Under the pieces are notes generated by a model, which saw only the letters and a program-made list of their open reading frames with translations, ran no database searches and was not told the DNA's origin. Positions 39,001 through 51,207 of a stretch of 64,000 nucleotides of DNA are shown in pieces; the first letter of the stretch is position 1; the number at the start of each line of letters is the position of its first letter. A program made the position numbers and the translations under genes. The DNA lies in assembly GCA_029851415.1 (NCBI GenBank), contig CM056742.1, forward strand, positions 155,935,121 through 155,999,120, in the 5' to 3' direction. The stretch comes from Eretmocerus hayati (Eukaryota; Arthropoda; Insecta; Hymenoptera; Aphelinidae).

Positions 39001-39593
39001 TGATCTCGTTTAACATTAGGACTTTCTTCTCGGTTGGTCTGAAAAGGATGAAATATGAGAAGAATATTTCAGTTTGGGTGGAATGTGAAAAATGTAATCC
39101 ATTTCGTTAGTATAATTTGTGATAGGGAGAAGAATAATAATACGAGAAAATTATCATCTCTTTTTGTGTGATCTTGAAAAGTATATCTAGCTAATGAATT
39201 TGAATGAATTAATAAATAGAGACATTCTACATACATGTTCTAGATTGAAAACTGCTGGACTATCTGGAGTATTCCCTACATGATTAGATTTTGACCCTGG
39301 CATAGATTGCTTTCCCCAATCATTGGAAGCATTAGTGTTGGGCTGTTCTTCTTTGAAAGAGGAAGCGTCTCCTGCATGCTGATTTTGTAATGAGTCCAGT
39401 TGCAGATTGCTAACTCCATTAGATAACTCATTGACTGTATTCCAATCTCCCTCCGTATTCCAATCTGAGTCTGCATTGCCTTGGTGAGGACCAATGTTGT
39501 TCTCAATATTGTTGGGGTTGGAAGTAGAAGCCTAAGAGAAACATGGGCTAGTTAAATATCTCATTCAAATGAAAGTAAAAGTATATTCTTTCT

Positions 39594-39633
<40 letters not shown>

Positions 39634-41374
39634 ATCATATACAAAAGACACAAATATCTTCATGAACTTGAAATCAAAGTTATCAAAGAATAATTACTTG
39701 GGCTTGAAACTCGTTTAGTGATGCACAACTTGTGGAAGGAGTTAGTGATTTTTTTCGATCTTCTAACTGCTCTGTGCTGCTTGACATATTAGCTAACGAA
39801 CCCGACGTCGTAGATGTAGTGGATGAGTTAAAATGAGATGGTAGAGCATGAATTTGCTGCCACTCATTCTTGTTATTTTCTGATAAAGCTGATTCTTCAA
39901 GTGAGCCACCTTGCTGTAACTTTGCCTGTCTCCAATGACTATTTGGAATGTTATGTGATGCTCCTCCTTGATGCCAAGTTGGCATAGAATTAGCATCTTC
40001 TACTTGGGACCAAGTATTAGACGGTAGAGATTGCTGGCGAGGTAAAAAATTTGTGATACTTTCGTGATTACTTTTTGAGCGTTGATTAGACATCACAGAG
40101 CCACGAGGAAGCCAATTTTGAGTAGACGTGCTTTCTTGCAATGAGTTATTGAAATTCAGATATTTGGGTTGTTCATTGTTAGTATTTGGAGGACAAGCGT
40201 TATGAATTCTATGCTGAGAGTGATGAGGTGCTTGCTGGGTCTATGGGAAATAAACAATGATTCATTGTTAATAAGCATCATTGAAGTGAAATTAGCAAGC
40301 AATGAAAGGAGCAAAAGCAATGACCAGACTCATCAGATAAAGTAGTTTTATATGTGAGACTGCTGTTTATAAAATTGGCTCTGATTTGCTCACTTTTGAT
40401 CAATATTGGATGTACTCCAAACAGTGCTAAAAGTAATGATTACAATCTAAACTTACTTGAGAAGACCATGAGCTATTAATATTATCAGAAAATTGCTCCT
40501 GCTTTGAAGAAGTTGTTTCCTGCCAGTAGCTTGATGCTGGGGTTTCATTGTGGTTTGGCCAATTATGCATTGGAACGTTCTGTGGCTCTACATTATTCCA
40601 CGCATAATTATTTACAGAATTTGTTTGAGTAGGAGGTTGTTGAGCCTGAGGACTCTGATTATGCATTTGATTAGGTGGGGCGTAAGGTGAACTCTGATTG
40701 TGTTCTTTGGACCACTGGGGATGATCAATAGACCCTCCTTGAGAAGAATTGGAAATCGGTCTAGGAGGTATTGGAAACTGTTGGTTGTGATTGTGAGAAA
40801 AGTTTGTCTGTTGTGGAAATGTATTAGGCTGTTTTGGCATGGGCTCTTGAGGTGGAGGAACTGTCTTTGGAGTTTCTCTGCCTGGGAAACCATGCTGGCT
40901 GTTGACTCCTATTTTGTTGTTTCCATTAAAATTGTTGTAGAAATTATCTTGGCTAGGAGGCATACCAGGCTGCTTCTGACTACCGTATGTTGGTACATAT
41001 TGATTTGGTGGTAATGACTGTTCTTGCGGATGTGATTGAGCTTCAGACTGCTCTACATTCCAGTTCCACGAGTCATTTCCATTACTACTATTGTCTACGT
41101 TCCAATCCCAGGAGTCGTTTGCACTCTTGTTCTGATTGGGAATCGGCGGAGGAGGCTGAAACACTGTATTGGTGTCAATGCTTGGTGGTCTTGGCACAGT
41201 ACCAGGTACCCATGGTTTCTGTACTCCATATCCGCCAAGATTTGAATCAATTTTAGGCCTGCCTGGTCGAACACGATAGGGATTCTGAAAAGCATCCATG
41301 GTTAATCAAAATAAACCCATGCATTGATAAGAATAAGTTGAAAAGTGAGCCGAGCTATAGATACTCACACTCAT
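27057..41374 (-). CDS. Sec16: Sec16, ER exit site scaffold for COPII assembly
   Basis: Sec16 organises ER exit sites by binding Sec13, Sec23 and other COPII parts. Coding exons (minus): 41374-41369, 41284-40457, 40240-39698, 39531-39235, 39038-38607, 38483-38132, 37862-37428, 37341-37107, 37032-36565, 36443-36352, 36281-36077, 35609-35500, 35430-35280, 35198-35060, 34975-34711, 34641-34472, 34392-33349, 31801-31508, 30707-30224, 29802-29723, 27140-27057. Phases agree throughout: 2,237 residues, in the size range of metazoan Sec16. The N-terminal ~1,200 residues are disordered (Gln/Asn/Pro-rich, then an Arg/Asp-rich stretch at about 1045-1195). The central conserved domain (about 1320-1430) has VLLHVHPSYP and LRSYPGPLIKG. 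The ACE1-like helical region (about 1520-1800) has GLWGHALFLASK, VMTRFANSLPPQDPLQTLYQL and WRPHLAMIISND. The C-terminal motif LPDDSNPAIVWDP is at about 2015-2027; the end is RTRYPPR. The start is a 6-nt coding stretch, MS, joined to NPYRVRPGR. Confidence 0.95.
31798..31803 (-). other. NAGNAG tandem splice acceptor in Sec16
   Basis: The intron ends TTTCG-CAG-CAG-CAA, so either AG can be used. This would add or drop one glutamine at the head of the short polyQ run in the exon that starts at 31801. Confidence 0.5.
32055..32060 (-). terminator. Polyadenylation signal AATAAA for the intronic ORF
   Basis: A minus-strand AATAAA occurs about 250 nt after the stop of the intronic ORF and before the next Sec16 exon (31801). 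It would allow an independent transcript end inside the Sec16 intron. Confidence 0.45.
32313..33053 (-). CDS. Unrecognised 246-codon ORF in a Sec16 intron (nested gene or alternative 3' end)
   Basis: I do not recognise this protein. It is basic, rich in Lys, Pro and Ser, without signal peptide, clear membrane segment or known domain. Proline-rich patches (NEPPPLATKLHKQKYPKL, FALKPPPVFLKC) precede an ordered-looking end (KYRPLIFGGTFPIDAPLT) and an acidic tail, DSDDL-stop. An ORF of 741 nt is unlikely by chance in this composition, so coding is probable. Two readings are possible. First, a gene nested on the same strand in the intron 33348-31802, with its own AATAAA at 32055. Second, an alternative last exon of Sec16: the ATG directly follows an AG (GATTGTAG|ATG), and that acceptor is in phase with the upstream exon end at 33349. 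The start context is weak (T at -3), so the true start may differ; ATG 33018 is an in-frame alternative. Confidence 0.6.
   Translation of the reverse strand: MLGRLTNPWILMNAYRLFCFNLSLPRPCGRNTSPAPHQSEKLEGKRITAAEQSSKDEVSSPARHLTNTIPDSPADSILRQRRRAPSSLSDNEPPPLATKLHKQKYPKLNAFALKPPPVFLKCTPKSKSASEDFISKTTDLDIQFGKMRVVNESPHETSVEKEKVKGQTLTQYCNFDEKKVVKVAPHVRRKDVICDTVDAWSRQQSLSSPGKYRPLIFGGTFPIDAPLTNRPKPEPLPASQIDSDDL
38008..38029. repeat. Poly-T run, 22 nt
   Basis: A homopolymer in the Sec16 intron between coding exons 6 and 7, immediately beside the end of exon 6. On the transcript strand it is poly-A. Confidence 0.9.
39596..39630. repeat. (AG)n microsatellite
   Basis: About 17 AG units in the Sec16 intron between coding exons 3 and 4. 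It is probably polymorphic. Confidence 0.95.
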
Positions 41375-41424
41375 ACTAGTATGAAAATAGCACCCTCACG
41401 ACTGTGAAAACGTCCATGCAAAAT
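41375..41424 (-). other. Sec16 5'UTR part of the start exon, with a short uORF
   Basis: Acceptor TTTGTTTACAG ends at 41425, and the exon runs to donor GTGAGT at 41368. An upstream ATG near 41416 opens a 13-codon ORF. Its TAG stops one base before the Sec16 ATG (CTAGTATGAGT). This could tune translation by reinitiation. Confidence 0.5.
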
Positions 41425-41889
41425 CTGTAAACAAACAATATGGAAGTGAAATTGAGGCCGCTGACGTTGAGCTCTTGGCACCTATACACCTACTATATAC
41501 GTTCTCACAGATCGTCACAATCGCGTGATTGAAGAAACCGAGCGTCGGCGGAATTGGAAAAGGTAGATATACAAGGGGAAGCATCGACTGGTAAAACGAG
41601 CTAGCTCGCAAAAGTTGTTGCCAGCAAAACGTATAACGAATGACAAGGCAGCTTTCACAACAGAAGCAAACACAAGTTTAGAAACTTGCTCTCAATAGAG
41701 ATGAAAGACCACGGAGAAGTGGAAATTACCCACCAGCTGTCTCGTTACACCAGGAAACGTGAGCATTTCGTCCTCTTAGGACTTACATAATTTACAAGGA
41801 GGAGGTGGCAGGCGCGGATACCAGGTTGGGATTCACTTGAGACAGCTGTGACAACGAAGACGACGACGAGGGCGGCAGGTGGCACTCAC

Positions 41890-41960
41890 CTCAGACAGGG
41901 ACGTCGGCACCGCGATGATAACGCTCTCGATCACTTTCCACACACGCTGACGCACGACTC
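41890..41960 (-). promoter_or_regulatory. Probable Sec16 first (non-coding) exon and promoter
   Basis: A consensus donor CTGAG|GTGAGT lies at 41890/41889 on the minus strand, in a GC-richer, CpG-containing segment. Together with the acceptor at 41425 it would form the first 5'UTR intron of Sec16. The start site itself cannot be fixed. Confidence 0.45.
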
Positions 41961-43622
41961 TATCTCTCTCTAATCAATGTGCACTATCAGTCTCCTGCTG
42001 ATGCTGCTCGAGAAAGAGGCTAATGGTCGTTCCGATGATAATGACGACGAAACAGGGTTCATTTCTCAACTTTCACCCTCGCTACGATAATTGTAGGTAT
42101 TCTTTTATTACGGCGTACGCTAGCTGGTGTGAGGTATGCGATTATAGCCGGCCCGCACTACACCCTCGCACCAAAATCCTGCACCCATCAAAAGTTCCCC
42201 AAGATTCCCTTGGTTTCCCTTCTGTCCTCCGAAATTTGGCGTGCGAAACCACGGAACACCACACACTGCGGAATTCAGCGGATGCTGCGGGAATTGCCGT
42301 GTTGGCCGACTCACGGTTTGGTATAGCTGCGTGTGACAGCGTGTGAGTTTGCATGTATGTGTGCGCGGATGCTAGGGAATTTTTTTCGCAACCGGTCCGA
42401 CGTGCGAGTGCGATGGACAATCTTGACGAAATCCGCGGCGCGAATGAAGACTTGAAGAGTGAACTGATAAATCGTGGAACTGATGGACAGAGAAAATCGT
42501 CGACAATGTGTCATTAGCCTGAGAACTATTTATTTTTTACGAAATAATACGTGTGGTGGTTGCTTTGAATATCCAGATTCTCAGTTATTACATGGACCGT
42601 GAAGGATTTCAAAGCTTGTTTCAGTAATCCAGCTATGTATTATAGCGTGCGTCGGGGCGGGACGAAAGTCGAAACTACAGAATCACGGCTCAGATAGTCT
42701 AACCGATTTCCCCGAGGATTCTGTGTTCTGGTAGTGAAAGGAAAGGAAGCTTGAAGTTCATATCCTGACTTCAATCGATTTTATATCACGCGAAGTATGT
42801 GATAATGTAAACTACTAGGCTAAATAAACGCCATATATTACGCCACACTATGATCTTGTTCCCTGGAAAACACGCAAAGGGGTGTCTTCGAAGGACTCTC
42901 GGATAATATGGATTGTAATTAATCATGATCGGGTTGTTCAATCGATACTCTATTTTATTGGGTACTTCATACGCAAGCCTGTTGATACGACACAAAAACA
43001 AAAAAGAAATGATCTAAATTCTTATTCGTGGACTTCGCGCATCAAACATTATTAGAGTCCTTCGTTATTTCTCGAGACATTTGCACCAATACTCCATTCA
43101 TCATCCTCGTCATCATCATAGTTCCATGACATGGATGGTGGAACTTTCATCATTTCATTTCGTTTATCGAAGCAACCCCCCTGCATGACTCCTGACCGAC
43201 TTTTTCTCATCCGTCTCATCTCTTCAATTCGCTTCGATCCATTCCCTTTATAATCCTACTCATCTCATCTGTTATAGCCACTCTCGTCTCTGATATTCAC
43301 ATACCTATTGGGTGAATGCCGACATCAGCCCGAAAGTGATCTGAAGTGATCTGTGCTGGTGATCACTGTGCCTCATGTTCTGTGTAGGCACCGTGGTGTA
43401 GGCATATTACATAGTTCTGTGTGTGCTGAGCTAGGATAGTCACGAAACTGGCCAGTAGAGACCCTCTGACCAGAAGCAAAGGCCAAGCCCAGGACGCTGC
43501 CCGCGGCAGTGCGCGGTTTTCATCTTTGTTCTGGCCATTGTGCCAGTTGCTAACGACATCCTGGGTACCTAAATAACGACAGTGTTTCGGCATCAATTGT
43601 AGAAAATCGACTCTGGACCAGG
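41961..43622. promoter_or_regulatory. Divergent intergenic region between Sec16 and the ZAD zinc-finger gene
   Basis: The two genes are transcribed away from each other. The interval has GC-richer patches around 42.1-42.4 kb and 43.35-43.6 kb. The latter is probably 5'UTR of the zinc-finger gene. No ORF here is convincing. Confidence 0.5.
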
Positions 43623-46600
43623 ATGGCCGACACCGAGGAAGATGCCATGAAGCTCGACTCTACACTGGACGACGCGTGCCGGTTATGCCTGGACACAAAG
43701 CAGACCAGGTCGTCCATTTTCGACGGACTTGCCGATGCAGGTGTCCCTTTTGCAGAGAAAATCCGCACCCATCTATCTATTCAGGTTTGTAGGCCCATTG
43801 TTTTATTGTAGACAGGACAAATTGTTCACATACGAGAGTTTTGAGGTTAGGCCGCGAAGCGAATTTGTGCGCGCTTGGCTTCGAAGCTTTGATCTTGGGC
43901 AGATGCTTCCGCCCATAGCCATCATCAGGTGGATCTCTCATTCATTTGATTGATGCTGCCGCATAGTTAGACACTTATCAGGAGTCTTATGTTGTTTGAG
44001 AGGACAAGCTTTGAAAATGTTCCAACTTGTCTGGATGAGTCATCCATACTTCAGTAGCTTGATGGCTAGCCATGGTCCATCTCTATTATTATTATAATTA
44101 GATTCAACAACAGTTCTCATGCTTGCATCATTTTTGATCTGATCATTTTTTTCCAATGATCTTTGTGAAAGACTTATGGCATTATCTTGGAAGAGTCATC
44201 TTCCTAAGGGAGAAAGTGCAAAAGGACCAAAAAATGCATGAATCAATCTTATACTTTGTTGGAAGAGTAGATACTCCAGAATGTCTACCGATCCTTTCAG
44301 TTCTTCCAGTCCGTAGAATGTCCTTGTTTCTTTTGAAAAACCTCTATGTCCTTGAAAAGTCCTTTTATGCATGGCTTGATCCTGTTTGTGAGCAAGCATG
44401 ACTTGTTATGAACTTTGTTTGGTAGTCCAGAGGGACCTTGTCAGTAAATTGAGCAGATTCTTTCGGTGGCAAAATGAATATTGATATAAGTCTGACATTG
44501 CATGATTGTCTGTCTATAATGAGATTTACATCATTCTGTTTGAACAGGTTACCTCTGAAGACAAAGTATCAACATTAGTATGTTCAGCTTGTGTTAAGAG
44601 CGTCAACCAATGGCATTCTTTCAAAGACATCTGCCTGAAATCACAGGAAAAATTGCAACAATGGGTAAAAAAGAAAGAAGCTGTCACAAAGGTGAGTTTG
44701 ATGATTCAGTTCCTACCATTTTCATTTAATCATTTTTAGAGAGTCATTGTATCTGCAAAATTATTGTAGTGCTCTGCAAGAGCTGACATCTATTCTTAAT
44801 CATAATAACACTAAACTTTCCAAGGTCTAGATAGCTAGAAATGCCTCAAAACAAAACTTTTTTCAATTTTTGAAGTCATGTTGTGAAAAAAATGTGTGAA
44901 GTTCTGATAAGTCTTGTTTCATGTTTTCCAACTGGTTTGGAAAATACTACCCTGATCCAATACCACAAATCTATTTATGCGTGTCTTCAAGAGTCAAAAA
45001 CTTTCATTGAGAGACATGGATGGTGAAATTTTACATGATCATCCATTCCCAAGCTCCACCTTGTATGAAGTTATTAAGTATACTTGTTCATATTACAGTC
45101 TGCGACAATGGATGAAGCGGAGTCAACTCAGGCTAAGACACTAATTGATCCACAAGTCGAAGTAAATAAATCAAATGATGTAAGTTTCCGTATATTATAT
45201 TACAAAACTATTATTTGACACTTTAGTCACTCATCTTTAATTGATAGGCCCTTCAAAAAACAAATGAAGACAATGAAATGGATGTGGACACAGAGACTAG
45301 TACCACCTCAGTGCCAACTGAAGGGGATTCAACATTGTTGAGTCAAACATCAGTATCTAATGCAGCTCTCAACTCAGAAAATGACAGCACTGTACAAGTC
45401 AAAGATGAGCCAATAGATTCAGAAGAAGAATATGATTTTAATGTAGATGTAGAGTCTGTTGCGAGTGGTGAACCAGGAGAACTTTTGCCGAATCCTATGG
45501 CCGTTAGAACAGCCACTGCAGCTCCTAGTGAAAGAATCGTCGAGGCCGATTCCACTCAGAAATCGATTAAAAAGACAACTAAAGTGAAGAAAAAGGCTCG
45601 TCGTGGACCGAAAACGCATTTCCGAGGATTGAAATCATTCAAAAAGAAGTGCATCACTTGTAATAAAAATTTACATTCAAAGTGGTCTTATCAGCAGCAC
45701 ATGGCCAAATATCATACTTATGAAAATGGCATATCTGAGAATGCAGAACAATCGATCGATGAGCCTCCGCCCGATCAACCCATGGAACAGACTGTGAATC
45801 AACCCTCCCCTGGTCGGCGTACTGGAAAGATAGCAAGTGAACCTCCGCTCGATCAACCGCTAGGAATCGATTCTGAGGCCGAAGAATTTTCTCCTAATCG
45901 GCAAAGAACTAGAATTACACCTTATGTCTTTGACGTTTTTGATGGCACCGTAACGTGTTACCCAGATGAAAAAATTTATGCGGAGATGATTCAAACTGAG
46001 CCACTTACTCCTCTTCAAAGAGTTCTTATTGGCCAGTTGAAAACTTTCTCTTGTTTCCAGTGTAAACATTCTTATTCAAACCGAAAAATGACACTCAATC
46101 ACATCAAATTACACATGCCTGAGCTCAAGAATTTTACCTGCTTGGCATGCTTCAGTGAGTTTACTGATAGATCTACTTACAAACGTCATTGTGCCGCCTC
46201 TTTTGAATGTGCCATGAAGATTGCACTGGTTGTTCCCAGGAAAGGCCTTGAAAAATATTTCACTTGTAACATGTGCCTCAAGCCTTGCGGTGATCGCAAA
46301 CATGTCTTGGAGCATATAGCTGACCATTCTTCAAAACGAGCTCTGCAGACGGAATGTGCTCCTACTGAATCGCCGAAACTTATTCCTTTGAAATCTCCAA
46401 CTCGCCAATCTTCGAGACCGACAGATCGTAGTCGTTTGAGATCTCCACCGAAGTTAACGCCCATAAAATCGATCCCATTTGCAACGCCTCCTCCACTTGA
46501 GCCAAAGACATTCTCTCCTCTAAAAGGAAAATCATTTTCTGTTTTCAACGGCCCTTACCAAAATGGTGATCCAGCTCATAACTTTGCTTGTGATTTATGT

Positions 46601-49600
46601 GGTATGATTTACAGATACAGGCCTAATTTACTCAAACACAGAGAATTCTGTGAAACTCTACCTCTACATGACAGGACATCATACAGGTGTATTCATTGTA
46701 ATATGACCTATCTCATTTACAAAAAATTCCTTTCGCACGTATTTTCCGAGCATAAAAAGCACGAAATTACATGCTTCACCTGTCAGAGCAAGTTCCTGAG
46801 TAGTGAAGATTACTTCAACCACCACGAATCTCATCGAATCATTATGAACAAAGATTCTCCCGAGGAAGATATCAAAGAAAGTAAAGAATACAAAATTCAA
46901 CCAGAATTCAATCATATTGATGGACCAAGCCCTCTCAAGGCCTCTGCAGATCTCATGGCGAGACTGGAAAAGCCATTCAAATGTGCCTTGTGCAGTGAGA
47001 TGTTTGCAACAAAAGCCGAACTCTCAGAGCACCGTAATCTCCATCTGAAAGTGAAGATATACTCGTGCGTTGTTTGTCGCAGTATGTTCAGCAGCTCGGT
47101 GGCTCTTGAGCAACATATGAAGATGCACGGCCTAGACAATGCTGATTCAAGTGGTCAAAATGCAGTCAACAAGTCTTGTATTGAGTTAGGAAATGCAACT
47201 CATTCGCAAAGTCTATTGAACAATTCAGCTCTGTCTACTACTTCAGAGCCAGGGCCACCAGCTCATGATCTCAAATGCTATCAGTGTGATCGAGTTTTTT
47301 CGAATTTACCAAATCTAAAGAGGCATCAAAAGAATTTGCACTTTAACAAAGACAAACGTCGTTTGAACTGCAATAAATGCAATCGTCGTTTCAAAACAGA
47401 AAATGCCTACCAAGAACATTTGCGTATAGGCCATGGAGTTACCGAACCACCACCTATACCGAAGGTACGCATATTTTTGCCTCTACATAATACTCAGAGA
47501 ATCTCTACCCACTCATCACTGTTACCTTTTCCGTTTTCTATCGATGACATTACCAAAACCTTCTCCCACACTAGAATTTTCGTTGATCCTGATTATTTTC
47601 AATCCAAGTTTCACTTTCGGCCCCACCTAAGCCTCCCGTTTATTTGCTAAAACACGATTGACTAATGATGATTTTGTTTCCCAGACTCCAGCTCCGAAAA
47701 CCGTGCCACGCTACGATGATAGACCACTCTTGAAATGTCCAAAGTGTCCAAAGACATTTACCTACCAGGGCAATCTGATTCTGCACTGCCAGAACGTGCA
47801 TAAAGAGAATCACTTTGAACGCGCAATACTCAACGCTTCGCGACAAACAACCAGCACTCCAATACCATCCGCTGCCATTGCCCCGACTGTAATCAGTCCT
47901 CCACTCACCAGTCCACAGGATTACACTTGTGACGTATGTGGTAAAAAGTTCAACGAAGTTCAGTCCCTTAGGGTACATCGAGGCTGGCATTTCCGTAGTT
48001 CTAATAAACTCAAGACAGAGGTCTCGTCAGATGACTTCGAGACGCATGATGAAGAAATGCCTATGGCAGAGGAAGAAAACAGTGCTATTGTAGAGGACCG
48101 TGGCTACACGATGGTATCGACTCCTTCGATTGCCGTCGACACACCCCCAGTGCCGAAACCGGCCAAGGCGAGAAAGTCCTTCCCGAACAATCCACATAAG
48201 CAGCAGCTAAACGTGCTTGCAGCAAGTTCAGGCATTGGCAGTCTGCAGTGTCAAGTCTGCGACGATCGCTTTTCTGATGTGACAGAGCTGAGAAAACATC
48301 TTTGGGATGTGCACTGTGCTCGTAACAAACCCGATCGTGAAGAAGCCATTCACGAAGAAGAAGTACGACCTCGACCGCAACTGCAGGCACGAAAGCAGTA
48401 CTTGTGCGGACTTTGTCCGAGCAAATTTGGAGACCAGGATTCGCTCAGTGCACACTCAAGGTGGCACGAGCACAATCTCATAACAACGAGCAACGGTCCG
48501 AGCTCTCAGTCAGCTGCAGTCGACGAGATTCGCAGCGTAAGCGAAGGCAACAGTAATCAGTCAACAGGCGTTTTCCATTGTGAGACCTGCGGCAAAAACT
48601 ATACGAATCGTAAGGTGTTCTACCGTCACAAGAAGCTCCACAAGGTCATGCCTGGTACGACGTTTTCTTTCCAAAGTCTTCAGGTTAGACAGAGCCATTA
48701 CTGCAAGGTTTGCCGCAAGAATTTTGCCACCGAGGCATCGCTTCGAAGGCACAAACGATCTGAAATACACGCGATCGTCGTTAAAGAACAGGCAGAGGTT
48801 GCCGCTGCCCCACAGAGGATCACCACTACTGCCATGGTTCATTATCCACCTCCTGAACAGCAAAAACAGCAACAGCCACATTCAGTGAGACAAGCACCCA
48901 CCCCAATGCCGTCGCTGGTTGTCAAAAAAGAGCCTATCTGGGACTCTGAGTCATACCACGAAGAACCACCTGAACCACCGCGACCATCTTATACAGCAGC
49001 GCCAATCCTGCACCAGGTACGTCCGGAATCATTCAAGAAGAAGGCCTTCAAGTGTCAGATATGCCAAACCTTATTCCCGAACATGAGCGTGTTGTATCAA
49101 CACAAGCAGCTCGTACACAAGATGCCTCCGATAAATAAGAAAAAAACTCAGCCGGTCAAGTGCGTGCCTCTGGTGAACGCCGCGGGCATGGTGTGCTGTA
49201 ACTTGTGTGGTAAGCAATTCCCTGGTATACCCAATCTTAAGCAACACTTTACGATCAAGCACAAGAACGCAGTAAACACGGTTGTTGAACCCTATCCATG
49301 CACCGCGGAAGATTGCAACCTCGTGTTCAGTACAGCAGCTGCGTTAAAAGCTCACGAAGCTACGCATTCCAATATTATTTTCACGTGTCATCTGTGCGAT
49401 AGGCACGTTTTCTCTCGAGGAGCCATGACAAAGCATCAGCTCACCGCGCATCATGCGGTGTACATGTCAGGTGTCAATAGGGCAAGCCTCTGGTCAGAAT
49501 TTGATTTGAACGCATATAGCGTTAGAAATTGCCAGGGTACCGAGTGCCTTTCTTGCAAAATTAAGTACCCTAATTTGAGAGCATTAAAAATTCACTTCAT

Positions 49601-49622
49601 CAAGATTCATGATAGAATCTAA
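43623..49622 (+). CDS. ZAD-domain multi-C2H2 zinc finger protein
   Basis: A probable nuclear DNA-binding regulator. Exons: 43623-43784, 44548-44691, 45099-45179, 45248-47464, 47685-49622. All are phase 0 with GT/AG ends, giving 1,513 residues. The N-terminal ZAD spans exons 1-2: CRLC at 19-22 and CSAC at 66-69 followed by WHSF. ZADs bind zinc and dimerise. An acidic linker follows with the sumoylation-type sequence VKDEP (about 180). Then come about 11 C2H2 fingers in exon 4 (first CITC near 262, last CNKC) and about 11 more in exon 5 (CPKC to CLSC). A second VKKEP site lies near 1280. Linkers between fingers are long and not the TGEKP type, so the fingers act as dispersed groups. Reading through the 220-nt last intron would yield a protein ending at 47650 with only the first finger block. 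ATG has a good context (AGGATGG). The ortholog is not assigned. Confidence 0.92.
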
Positions 49623-50906
49623 AATATTTTCGATCGCAAAGGGATCGTTGGCTCATTCTGAGCCATCAATTCTATGTTAATATTGTACAGAAGTACAGGA
49701 ACATTGATCAAGCATTGATGATATTAAGAGTTTAGCTTTTGCCTAAATTATGCAGAGAAAGTAGAATCTTTCTCTATAGATTTATGAATATTCCGTTGTA
49801 ATTAACCGGTTCCTTGACATCTCATTTTACTATGTGACTTATCAGTTGAAAAGCTTGTCCGTGTTTTATTTTTGTCTTTTTTGTACGATCATGATCGTAG
49901 CGGCCCATCAAAGCAAGTATTTTTGTTGTGAACCAGATAACCCTTTCGCAATCGAGATTTGAAAAAGTTCGAAAAAAATCAAGTACAGTGTCAATCTTGT
50001 CTTTGTGAACAAATTAAAAATGTTGTCTCGTCAACTCGCCGCATCTCACGTGGATTTAATCTTTGTATTGCGACCTGATGTATTATATCAATCACACTCA
50101 TATTCTGGCTCCCGTATCTCAAAATTTGAATAGTACAATTGATAGGATGACTTTGTTGGGTGAAAATTGTACATAGAATATGTTGAAAAGATCATGCTTC
50201 AGTTTTACGCTTCTGAAAGAGATTTCTTTTTTTTTCATTTTAATCGTCATCGTCATACACGTGTGAATTATTCAACAACACTCATGAGTGACAATGGGTC
50301 AAACGAAATTTGCACAGAACTCTTATTTTCATAGTGATGTGATTGGATTTGGAGATTGATTTATTTTTATTTTTTGAGTACGTCCGATTTTCATTTCTCC
50401 ACTCTAACCTGTGGGAAGCCTTTTATTTATGAAAGACGATTAGACGTTCGAGAATTCGTGTTTAAACTGAATCGCCAATTTCTTTGACCATTTTCATTCC
50501 GGTTGATGCTAATTGGCAGTGGTGTTACCAAAGTGACATCAAATTGACGCGCTGAGAATGTGAGGGCTTTGAATTTAAAGCCCATTTTGATGCGTAAACG
50601 ACTAACGAGACCCAGAACTCTTCGATTGTTGTCATGCGTTTCCAGAGAATGTACTTTTCACACATGAATTACTTCTTCAGTCGCAAAAACTTGAAGGACT
50701 GGCAAGAATGTTCGGAAGTAAAGTTTTCGTAATTAGTTAACTTAGATCCATTCCTCTTAGTTGAGTGGCATTATTTCATCGATATTGACTAACGGATCAT
50801 TTTTCATGATGTAAAATTTGTGACGGATTTTTTCATAAAATTCAAGCTCCTAGGCTTGGTAGCGTTTTCCATACTTGATTCTTAAGAGTTCTGCTAAGAG
50901 CATCGT

Positions 50907-51073
50907 GGATTTTCTAGTGGTTATAGTGCTATACATACAATGTTGAACAAATGATCCATTTTCACTATAGTAAGTTAATACCACTCGTTAATTGTGATAA
51001 GTATAATGATACAGAATGTTTCTAGATTTAGAGAATTTTCCACATGAATAACACTATAACCACTGAGAATTCC
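50907..51073. mobile_element. Small MITE-like inverted repeat
   Basis: The arms GGATTTTCTAGTGGTTATAG and, reversed, GGAATTCTCAGTGGTTATAG continue into TG. They share an exact 13-bp core, AGTGGTTATAGTG, and bound 167 bp. No target duplication was determined. Confidence 0.5.
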
Positions 51074-51201
51074 TTAATGTATATTTTGCCTATAGTTGTA
51101 CACGACCGTGATTCTTCACAATCACCTCAATTTACTTAGATCTTACTTTGCAGAGCAGATACATTTTATAATGTAACATTGAAATTGAACGTTGGAGGTA
51201 A

Positions 51202-51207
51202 AATAAA
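51202..51207 (+). terminator. Candidate polyadenylation signal AATAAA, zinc-finger gene
   Basis: A plus-strand hexamer about 1.6 kb after the stop. The ATTAAA at 50013 is an earlier candidate. Confidence 0.35.

Larger units (their letters stand above)
49623..51207 (+). other. Probable 3'UTR of the zinc-finger gene
   Basis: AT-rich, ORF-poor sequence following the stop. ATTAAA occurs at 50013-50018 and AATAAA at 51202-51207, both plausible poly(A) signals. Confidence 0.45.

Noticed and set aside
41285..41299. ATG at 41299 as the Sec16 start (MDAFQNPYR)
   Set aside because: GATGCTTTTCAG directly before AATCCC is a good acceptor, and the upstream exon ends ATGAGT|GTGAGT in matching phase. The ATG is therefore more likely inside the intron; it is kept only as an alternative.
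46186..46548. Antisense ORFs across the zinc-finger exons
   Set aside because: Shadows of the real plus-strand coding sequence.
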